DNA of 64,000 nt from Cladocopium goreaui (taxonomy: Eukaryota; Sar; Dinophyceae; Suessiales; Symbiodiniaceae). Shown one piece after another: positions 33,857-45,800 of the stretch. The stretch spans positions 93,489 through 157,488 of the forward strand of contig CAMXCT020001379.1 of the NCBI GenBank assembly GCA_947184155.2, written 5' to 3'. Both the position numbers and the translations under genes were made by a program. Under the pieces are notes generated by a model. That model saw nothing but the letters and a program-made list of their open reading frames with translations. It was not told where the DNA came from and did not search any database. How positions within the stretch are numbered: the stretch's first letter is position 1; every line of letters starts with the position of its first letter.

Positions 33857-36800
33857 GTATCCTTTACAGGCCTTGAGATGGCAACCTTCGCCAGATCAGT
33901 GGGTTGGATCGACCAAGATACAGTACCCCGCCCCCCCCAAAAAAATTGCTGGGCACCTTCAGTAGTTATTTGATTCGAGCATCTACTGCAGTGTACTGCA
34001 GTATTCCCAAATTTCCCAGAATCTTGTTGGTGACCAGCAACCTGGCTTTTCAGGGCTTCTTGCATTCTTTTTTCTGGGGTGCCTGTGTGAACATTCTCAG
34101 AAGAGATGGCCGAGCGCCATCCCATTTCGACTGACACCGACATGTTTCTGGGTATATCAAAGAGAATTGACAATTAGGTCGCCGTAAACGATGGTTAGTA
34201 AGGGGAATCATCCCAGAATTAAAAAGTGTTTTTCTTTTCCCTCTGATTTGGGAATAGTGATTTGCCAGATTTTTGGAATTGACTGGATGGTTTGGGGTGT
34301 TGATGATCTGTTGGCCACACGACATGATGAATGGCCACACGCCCGGCTGAACTCGCCAATCTGTCATGGCCTGCGTTCTGCTTTTTGCACTTATTGAAAT
34401 GAAGGACCATTTATGAAAGGTTAGTGAGAAACTGATATATATAATACATATATATATATATAGATGTCTATACGAGGCTTTACTGAATGATTACAATTGC
34501 AACAATGATTCCAGTTGGTGGATAGGGTCAAAATTGAAGACATGTGAATGGCCTGAAGCAACATGTTTGGGGTATTCGTTTGCACATATATAAATATATA
34601 ATTCTAAGATAAGATATGTTATACAATTATATATAATAATATATTATATTAGATGTCTAATATGTATACAGATAAATTATTGATATTTAGGATATGTTAG
34701 TATATCAAAAGATATTACATCCAAGTGTTGGGGTTCCCAAAATTGAGTTCCTGCTGATGCTTCCGGATCTTCGCCCCCCACATCCTGAACTCGCAGGCCC
34801 GAAGTGGCTGGAAGGACAGGGTTCGCAACGGGGCGCAACGGCATGAGTTTTGTACCCTGAAAATGGCCATTTGAATAGGGAATAATGATGATAATCCATT
34901 GGAATCAGGGGCACCTACTTTTCAGACAAACCCAAATGGCGCATTCTGAATCGCACCAAACTACATCATGCATCATCATACATCATCATGCACTGTACTG
35001 TAGCAAGCTTGACACAGCTCAGTCACCCGAGAAAAGCCAGCGCTTCGGCTTTAGCCGTCACCGTCACCGTTGCCGTGGCTGGCCCCAGGAGGATTTCCAC
35101 TGGACAGAAAGCCAATCCTGTGGCCTGGGGCTTGGACTACGAGAGCTTCTTCTTCACCTCCAGGCTGGGTCTCAGCAGATGGTGGGAACCCAACAGACAC
35201 ATGGAGATACCCTCTGGTTATGTCAAAATAGCTATTGAAAATGGCCATTTATAGTTGATTTACCCACTAAAAATGGTGATTTTCCATAGTTTTTTGTATG
35301 TTTACCAGAGGGTAGAACTTCGTTACGAATGTCGCGCTATGTTCATGGTGAAATCTGGAAAAACATCGAGACTTGTGGAGCTTTAAGTACCTCTATTTAT
35401 TTCACATGGAAGACATCACCACCTCGCATGGTTGAAAGCCTGCAAATAATGGGATTGACCAACTGGTGCAGGATTTCGCAACCATCCACTGTGAGGAACA
35501 AATATGGAAGCTTCTATTTTTATATATGGGGGTACCCCATTGATCATCCATTTTAATAGGATTGTGTATCATAAACCATCAATTTTTTGGGAGATTCCCC
35601 CATTTTAGGAAACCCCCCATTTTTCGGATCCAATCCAATCGAACTCCAGTGGATCCGACTCGGACCGACTTGACTCGACTTCCGCCCTTCGACTCGCGGC
35701 GAGGGATGGCACAAAGTTGCATGCCTGGCTGCTGAGTTCTCGGCCCCTCGGCGCCAGCACCATGTTTTGATGTGCCAAAAAAGATGGAGAAAGGTAGAAT
35801 ATGCTGGTAGAACATCATATAATTATATATATATATATTATATACATATCCTGTACTGAAATTTTGGTTTAAATGACTTGTCTATCTTTTGGGGGGTTAC
35901 TATGTCTGGGGAAATCTTGAAATCACTGAGTACGATGCTGACAAGATGTGCTGATGTATACTTGCCATCTGCAATACTTGTGATTTGTTTGGAAATACAT
36001 CGGTTTTATGTTGATTCCTACGTTGTAATGAGCACACACATGAAAACAAAAGAATACACTATTCATTTCATTGTTTTCAAAGTCGAGCAATGAGGACTGT
36101 TCGTTCAAATGAACCTGTGTGGACAAGAAATCCTGTTGAAGGTAAATAGTGAAACATCACCAGATCTTGTGATTCGTGCTTAGGGTACTCTCTTCTTGCC
36201 CGTTTGCAATGCCCCCCACACAACGACAGGCCTGTCCTACTACTGTAATTAAATGAGATTGGCAAACTTTCACACTTTCACAAACACCCCCCCCATCTTG
36301 CTAGGGTTATAACCCCAGTAACTTTCACACTTTCAACCCCGCCTGTTGCTTGGGTTATAACATGATATAACATGTTATAACCCCAGTTTAACATGTTATA
36401 ACTGTTATGTATAACCCGCTTTTTTCTTGGGAATACGTATATAGGGGCAATGTCCACTTACCGATTTTTCGGGTTATCACCCTCTCTGTGACAGGAAAGA
36501 GGTGGAGGTGAAGAAGCCGGCCATTCTCTTCTTCCATTCCAATGCAGGTGGAAAAGCCTGGGGATTTTTTTCGGACTTAAAAAAAGGGTCTGTTTCAGAA
36601 TCATATATATAGTGTATAATAGTATAATAGTATATAATAGTGTATAATAGTATAATAGTATATAATAGTATAATAGTATATAATAGTGTATAATAGTATA
36701 TAATAGTATATAATAGTATATAATAGTAAATAATAGTATATAATAGTATATAATAGTATATAATAGTATATAATAGTATATAATAGTATATAATAGTATA

Positions 36801-39800
36801 TAATAGTATATAATAGTATTTAATAGTATATAATAGTATATAATAGTATATAATAGTATATAATAGTATATACTAGTATATAATAGTATATAATAGTATA
36901 TCATAGTATATAATAGTATATAATAGTATATAATAGTATATAATAGTGTATAATGGTGTATAATAGTATATAATAGTATATAATAGTATATAATATTATT
37001 TAATAGTATATAATAGTATATAATAGTACATAGTAGTATATAATATTATATAATATTATATAATAGTATATAATAGTATATAATAGTATATAATAGTATA
37101 TAATAGTATAATAGTATATAATAGTGTATAATAGTATATAATAGTATAATAGTATTATAGTATATAATATTATATAATATTATATAATAGTATATAATAG
37201 TATATAATAGTATATAATAGTATAATAGTATATAATAGTATATAATAGTGTATAATAGTATAATAGTATATAATAGTATAATAGTATATAGTAGTATATA
37301 TATTTATTTTGATTATCAATAATAGGGTATATTGTCAATATCAATAATAGGGTATATTATCATTATTATAATAGTACTATTATCAATAATAGGGTCTATA
37401 ATAGTAGTATCCTATTATTTGGGGATAACCAATTTGTAGACCTATGTTGATGATAATCCAAGAAATAAACGGATTGGTCTAAGAGACTACAGTAATACCC
37501 AAATCCAGATATACAATCAATATTCCACTATTGGCTGCCAATTTTTGTTGACTACAATAATCCAAGAACGGGGAATCCCAAACTAAACCAACCAGAAAAA
37601 CTCATGGTTCATGATACAGGGATTTATTTCACACTGCTCAATTGTAGGGGTTATTCCCAACTCATGGGGGGGTTATAACATGCGACAAAACCATGATTGA
37701 TGATACAAACAATCACCTCAGTTGGGGTTATATCCCAACAGAAAGGGGGTTTAGAACCATACTATGGTAAAAAGCAACCTCAACTGCACCTTGAAGTAGG
37801 GGTTTCTGGTAAAACTTCCCATCATCTACCCTCTGGTAAATTAACATAACTATGGAACATCACCATGTTTAATGGGTAAATTAACTATTTCTATGGTCAT
37901 TTTCAATAGCAAACTGTTAAATTACCAGAGGGTATGGAATTTGATCCACTGGTCGCAGGCGACATTCCCCAGCGCTTGGACTTCTTCAGCCGCATGTGTC
38001 GACAGTTGAACGTGCCTTGGCAGTGGCGCCCCTGAAACCACGGAACTCCAAGAAAATGGCCACTCGGGATGTGAATGTATCCACAGTATCAATACCTAAC
38101 CTGCCAGAAAACCAATTTGATATGAACAAGACACAACTGGATGATACTGTATGTATCATTACATATTTATTTTCCGTTTGGCTATGTTTAATCATGTTTA
38201 ATCCCCCTTCTTGTTGGGTAAGATGGGTAAGATCTCCACGAAGTTTTCGAGTGCTTGAGACATTGTTAAACCACCATGTGGGTTTGTTTGAAAATAGAGT
38301 CCTGTACCCCATCCAGTGGTTTATCATCATGTCTCCTCTATATGATTTTGACCAGAATAAATACCGCCCCATTTTCAGACATCCAAATATCGTATGGTTG
38401 AATAGTTACTATCCCATTGTAGCCCATGGTGTTCTGTAAAGTTATATATTAAATTATATCCCATGATATCCAGTTAGACTTCACTATACTTGTGTAATGT
38501 ATATATATATATATACATACATACATATACGTATATATCTATATATAATGGGTGTGTGTGTGATGTCATGGCTAGGTGTATACTTATACACATAATACAC
38601 ACACACACACTATATATATATATATATATTACATACACATTTTGTGTCACCCGCTGACAGGTGGTGATTTTGGCCATGGAGTACCGTGGCTTCGGTCGAT
38701 CCGACGATGCGGAGATCTCGGAAGAATCCATGGCGACCGTGGCAGCGATAGTGGGAAATCCCCTATCAATGAAGGTCTTAATGGGGAAATGATGAATAAT
38801 GATGGTTAACGATGGTTAATGATGGGTATATAACTATGATAGAGGAACATCCCCTATAAATGGAAATCATTTTTGGAAAAATGATGGTGAACAATGGTTA
38901 TACTATATGGGTAGAAAAAATAATAGATGAAGAACGCACAACTGGAATTAATGTGGCAATGCCACAAACCTACCATTTGGGAATGAGTTTGACCACCTAT
39001 TTATCATTTTATAATGATGTCAGGTATGGTTTATCATTGGGTTTACCACATTATGGGATCCGGGTCTGTCTGAAAATTCGGAATAGCTCAACACTTGCTA
39101 TTTTTCTAGGGAAAATGCTGAAAAACCAGAGGATACCAACTCATATAAGCAACAAAATAGGGATGAATGGTGGACACATGGGGATTTATAACCAACAACA
39201 ATAGGGATATTAATTATTATGAGATATCATGGGATAGACAAGCAAGAGTACCCTGTTTTCAGACATACCCACAATTTGGACTTTACCTGCGTACAAGAGT
39301 TTTTGATTCATAGCCAGCCGATGGTTTTCCATCCTTACCTTGGATTCTCATGCCTCTCAAAGACTTACATTTTTACTTTCTTTTTCAGAGGGGCGATACT
39401 ATAATATTGCTTGTTTATTAGGCGCTATATTTTCCGTCGGTCTTTTGGAAAATGAAGCCATTCGACACATATGTTCAGGGAAGTATTCCGAGTGGCACGG
39501 GCCAAGCATTGTGAACGATGCTTGGGTGTCAGGCATGCAACATCATGGCCGACACCAGTTTCTTCTCGTTCTATAGATATACCATATGTTCCTAATATTT
39601 TCCTACATTTGGAATCAATCATGAGGGCCATTGTTTGGCGCACATCTTGATACATCTACCAGGCATGGAGCATTGTGTTCTTGCAGCCTGGCTCAAGATG
39701 GGCCCTTTGGCTTGGCCATGGCGAGTCCCATGGCTTTCGAGGCGCCCGGCACGGTGCCGGGCTATGCGGACAAGGTCAGCGCGCGACTCTTGGCCAATGA

Positions 39801-42800
39801 CATGGCGTCACTGATGGAGTGGACTCATCTGCGCGAGAGCTCGGTCACAGAGCACATTGATCAGATCTTTGCCATGGCGGCAATGGAAGACACTGCAGGT
39901 GAAATCAGGGCGGTCTCCAGTCATTTTGAATGTGGAGAGTTATGGTTCATTGAACTTGATGAGACGATAAGTGTATCTCTGTGTAATCGAATCATATCTC
40001 CAGCTCTAAAGGTACATGTTGTGAATGTGTGTTCTATTTTTTGACAAGAACACTCAGGAACACTTTCATACTTTCTTTGACCCAGAATTTTAGACACATT
40101 TTTCTAGACTTCTTCCCTTCTGAAATTTAACTTCATGCTGGTCCCAACAGGGGTTTGTTGAACGCTGTAGGGAGGGCATCGATGGTGCAGAATGCCATAG
40201 AGGAGCAAGAGAAGTTCCTGAAAGAGAAACGGGCGCGAAAGAGTGTGACTTTTCCAGAGAGGATGGGAGAAGTTGATCCGCGTAAACTGTAGGAATTCAA
40301 TGGAACTCATAGGTTAAACCCCGGTTAAACCCCTCTACTTGGGGTGAGTTTACCAAGTTGTATGTTTAGAGAAACCACTGAGATGTGTTTTTACTTTCTT
40401 TTAACATCTTTTAACCCTCTACGATGCTGTGTGCCACCTTCTTGGAACTGGATTGGAAAAATCATTCGCCGGAAGCAGGAAACGTTGTTTGTTGATGTTT
40501 TTTGGAGGTTAAACACCAGGGCTTCCGCCTGGAGGAATTTCCCTTAAAGCGATCCAGTGAAACTCCATCTTTCATCTGCTGATATTTGGTTGGTGGCTTC
40601 ATTTCTTGTTGGTTTTCCCCCGAATTTTGTTGGAGACCCCCAAAAAGAATCAAAAAGAAATACCCTCTGGTAAATTAACACTTGGACCCTGAAAATCATT
40701 GAAAATCACCCATTTATGGTGGAAACTAGTCTTCCAACCCCTATCTGGCAGGGTCGATGTTAATTTACTGGAGGGTAGATCCAGTACTAAACCATACTAA
40801 ACCAGTGTTCTAGAGGGCTATTCTTCAGGGAGAATTCCCATGAGATTTTAGGGATGACCATCCAAGAGAATTGGCACTCAACGCATTTGCCCAGGCCATG
40901 CATCACGAAAAGGCTATGGTTTGTTTGTCATTTGATGAATATACACGTGTTTGGAAAGATAGGCTATGGTGAAAGGTGTCCGAATCTTTATTTCGGAGAC
41001 TTCCAGCGTTGCTCTGTTATCCACTTTTATTGTTCTCAAATAAAGTATAATAAAGTAATGTAATGTGGTTAAAACAATAATAACACACCCATTTGGAATG
41101 GTGAAAACAAAACCTATTTATGGTGGTTCGAGGGACAGTTTATTATTATTGTTTTATCCACATTTATCGTATTTTTTCCCCCTACTCTTGTCCAGATTCT
41201 CTCCCAAGACGACTGACTCCAAAGGTGGGTATTGCCACCAAGCTGCCTTCCGTTTTCTGAGTTGCTGGTTCACCTCTACATTGGTTGTTTTGAATTTCAG
41301 TTTTCACTGGTAAAAGTCTGGTTGTTGTTGGGTTGTTGAGTTGAAATCGCAAAACAACATGAATTGAACCTCTCCCATTTTTCCGTACTTTTTCCCAAGT
41401 TGTTCTCCTCCAAAAACGTTGGACTTCCGGCCGGCTTCCCCCCACCGCCCCGCCCGAGCTTCAAGGTGAAGCTGGTCCGTGCGGCCCAGAAGGCCTTGGA
41501 GGTGGCGCGCAAGAACAATGGCGGCTACAACAAGGCGAAGGCCTTAGCCGCTGCTGCCTTCGTGGAAGTCTCGGAACTGAAGACCAAGTGGAGCTTAGTG
41601 CAGACCTTTCAGCAGAAACAGGAGATGGGATGGTGGGATGATGGCCACCAGGGATGGCATGGTGAAATTTTGGATGCAACATGTGAAGGAAAAAAACATT
41701 ATTCATGATTCTATGTGCATATTTATTTGGCTGATAGTTAGAAACTATCAGCAACAGGAGCTGGTGTTACATAGGATCATGGATGCTGGAAGATAGTTGA
41801 TGTACAGTGCAGTATGTGATTTTATATTTATTTATGTTTTGTTGGATAAGTCTGAGATGATATTTTTCCCAGCATGCCAGCAGGTGTGTCATTTTAGTGT
41901 TTATTGAAACAGATAATTTTGGACCTGGAAGGGTGATAGGTGCTGCATGCTGATGATGTTGCTAGATATTGAATTTGAAGTAGACTAGGCGTAGCTTAAA
42001 AGTTTGAAGATAGCTCCTGAATATTACAATCGCATTACAACCAGTTGCAAATCCTTATGGTACATGGCTTTCTTGTTTTCCCATGGTCCTGATTTCAGAT
42101 CATGTTGGTTTGCCTCTTCCGCAATGACTTCGATTAAAAAGAACATGTTCGAACCTCCCTAACGTCCTGATGTCGTGCGACAGGATGCCTTGAGGTTTAT
42201 TTTCCAATGTCAAGCTTTCGAGTACCGGCCGAGTGGCCATGACGATTTCCCGCGCTTTCAAAACAGCAAGGACTGGGATCACACGGGGCTGTCCCCGCAC
42301 AGGGTGTCAAAATTCTTGGGACCTTAGTATCATATTCTTGTTGGTTCAATGCATTTCAACGCCCATGTTTGATCGTCATGTCAAATCCAAATCTTGCTGG
42401 GCTTTAGGGTCTATTTTTGAAAGTAAATCCCCATTTGTGTTGGTTCAATCCGAGTATCAGTATATTGCCCAAATCCAACTTTTAGTTGGTCTGAATCTTC
42501 ATTTCTAATTTGTCAAACTAAAGTTGAATTTCACTTTTTTTTCGCCTGGGTCACGTGACATCTCCATTTTCCCCCTGTTTTTGCATTCTCAATCGCCATT
42601 TTCCATTCATCAACTATCATCAACTCCATGTTTAGCTCAGTTGAACCACCTTTGAACCCCCCACATTTTCCCATCGCACCATAGGCCCCTGGGTAGGACG
42701 CCATCGCCTACGTTCTGGCGCTGGACCCTGCGCCCGAGGAGTTCGTCTGCGTCGAGCCGCTGATGAAGCGACGGCTACGGCTGCGCCAGGCCGCGCCGAA

Positions 42801-45800
42801 GGAAACCAAGGAGACGGTGGCGCAGCAACGTGCCTTGGACCTTGGGAAAAGTCAGGTGGGGTGGGAGCCCCTGTGTTGGGTGACAAGTCCCATAGAACTA
42901 GATGAACTATAGATATATAATGATATATATATATATAATGATATATAATATAATGATATATAGCATAAAGCCTAAGGATTGGAGTTATAAAGCAACTTAG
43001 CCAATCTTGGCAGGTAGTCGTGATAGCCTATCCCCAGTTATGGGTAAGTCTCATGAAATTTCCCATTGGGATCCTTATCAGATCCTATTCTAGCACAATT
43101 TTTGGTGGTTGAATCACCAGTTTGGTTGGGTTATATCAGTCATACTCCACCCATCAACTAGATATAGTTTTAAAAATCCATAAAACATAAACCAACTTAG
43201 CTAACTATGGGGCACCACCTTGAACAAGTGGTGATACAAGTATATTATGGTACGTATATTAAATATTATTAAACAACGGCTGGAATCTGGGGAACCCAGT
43301 TTCGCATTTTTCTTCAACCATTTGGGTCTGTCCAAACATGGGAAAGGATGATAGTGATGATAGTGATGGGAGCTGGTCGGTAATGGTGGGTATGGGGGTA
43401 AATGATGAATCAGTGTGTGGATCACATCATTATTTCGCCCAAATTCTGGGGCACATGTTGATTTTGGCCATACCTTAAACCATCTTAAACCACTGATCCT
43501 AAGGTCGCCTTGGAACAACAATAAAACGCCGTTGGACTTTTGGGAACCTGGGTTTCCCCATCCCCTCCCAGGTGCCAAGGCCACCCAACGCATCCTCATC
43601 GGCCACGCCCGGCGCCCAGCGGGTGAGGAGGACCGTCCGTGGCTCGTGGAGGCGGCCGGCGACATCTTCGCCACGCCGCCGCTGCGGAGCTTGTCGGAGA
43701 AGACGGCGCAAAGGCGCTGCTTGGGGGGAATTTGGGGAATTTGGTGGAAAATTGTAGGGGGAAATCATGGAAAATCAGATGATTGATTTAATTATTTATT
43801 ATGATTGTTATAATTTTCCACATGATTTCATTTGTATATAATTGATTATAATTTTAATTGTATGCCCCGATTTCGCACAGGCCCATATGGTGAATAATGG
43901 CAGGGCCCACTTTGCAGCATCATTTTTTTTGGGGGGTTAGGAATGGGATCTGGGTGAATAACCATGGGGTTTTCTTTAACTTCCGTTTTCCAGTAAGAGA
44001 ACCAGTAGAATAGATTCGATCTTTCTGGAGCTGAAATGGCTGAATTCGAGCTCGCAAAGAGTTCACCTTCATTGGTGAGCAGGAAATTGTGTAGTTTATA
44101 GAGTGATTATTGAATATACTATTGACGAATATGTGACGAATATAATTCTGGAGTTGGAGGATGGCCATTTTTCGTGATTGGAAGATGTTCGAGGCAAACA
44201 TGAGGTCCAATTCCATGGTTTTGGAGAGACTTTCCGGGGCTTGAACGGAGCCATGTTCTGCTGAAGATCAAAGCATCCTCCAAGACGTCAACGGATGTGT
44301 CTGAAAAGGGGCTTAAGTGTATTTCAAATGGTTCTTTTTGGGATCCACCCATTTTAAGATATTTTAAGAACCCCCCAAAAAAAGGCTATCCCAGCACCAT
44401 GGAGTCATATGGCGCCATAGCTCAAAAAAGCGATACCCCTGGATCTGGAAACAGAGCATGCCAATTTTGGGGAGTATTCATCTGGTTACCCATACCATCT
44501 TTTAAAGTGTGTTTAAAGTGTGTTTAACCATAATCCATCAGAATCATAATCATTCATAATCCAACTATTATTTTTTTTGGCTTTATCATGGTTTGTACAT
44601 GTTTGTACTATTTGTACTATGAAAATTGTGTATGATTCTCTGCCAGAGTACAGCACATTTGCATGTCACCATCGCAACTGATGGGGATGCCGAGGTACTA
44701 CATCGCCATCCCTCCGGAAGTGGAAAAAAAGGTGCTCACCGAAGGCGATCGTTGACTGGGTCATGGCCATGACTATTGGATGCCATTAGAACATCACGAA
44801 TTAGTGGTGACACCGTGGTGAATCATCACTTTCCCCATGAGTCTAGCATAATTTATCCAATCTAAAGATATCTAAAGCAGAATCCATCCATAAACCAGTC
44901 ATCCAGCCTTTTTTGGGGAGTTTTGGGCCTTTTTGCAGACCCACCCAAGCACCAAGCACCTGCGGGCCAGGCTACCACCCCACGAAGCGCAGCTCGGTGC
45001 CCGTCTCGGCGTCGCCCGCGCAGGCGCTGGCGGCGTATCTGAAGGTTTTGCGCCGCAGCAAGGAGGAGCGGGCTGAGGTGGGATCTGGGGTGATCTGGGG
45101 ATGTTCTGATGGGGATTTCTATGGAGAGTTCTGGATGATCGCTGGAATCTATGATAAGAATGATAAGCCATAGAATTCTCCAAGATCACCAGATTCATAC
45201 GAGGACCATCCCAAGGATCGTAAGTGGTTAGCAACTGGGCTTAGTTCACCGATTTCGATTTGTGGGATAATCCACGAAGAAAGGGAACTGGGATTCCATG
45301 GATTATTCCATGGATGATTTCATGTTCTCCAGGGGTCTTGGCACAGATTCTCTGGATTGGAAGCAATTCCAATGGTCCAATGGTTGGAACATGGGAATCT
45401 GTTGGGGGTTGTGGTTACTGAAATGCGGATCCGAGATCCACTAGGTTGATATCCCCAGAATTCAGTCCTGGTCCTGAAAGCCTCAAGTGATGGTTTGTTG
45501 GTTAATGGGGATGTACTGTACCAGTTGGGGATAGTCTGTGAAGATATTCTATGGGCATTTTGTTGGGGATATTTTGTTGTTGGGATATAATAGGGGGCTA
45601 CATATGGGCTACAATCGCAGTGGCTGCGAGAGACCCCTGTTGGCTGCATAGTGTATACCATTCCTGGTTAGTGCTTTGGAAGATTTATTCGTGTCCATCC
45701 AATTTGCATCTAGTTGGCATGATAATCCTAAATGACGACGAATAGATTTTAATTATGATATTTTATGGGATATGATGCGGACATAATGGGGATAGCATGA

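Noticed and set aside
36458-36904. 148-codon minus-strand Tyr/Ile/Leu frame
   Set aside because: Produced by the TATAATAG microsatellite.
37996-38439. 147-codon plus-strand open frame
   Set aside because: It starts inside the hydrolase exon in a different frame and runs through AT-rich intron. Hydrolase phase and the donor at 38012 explain the region better.
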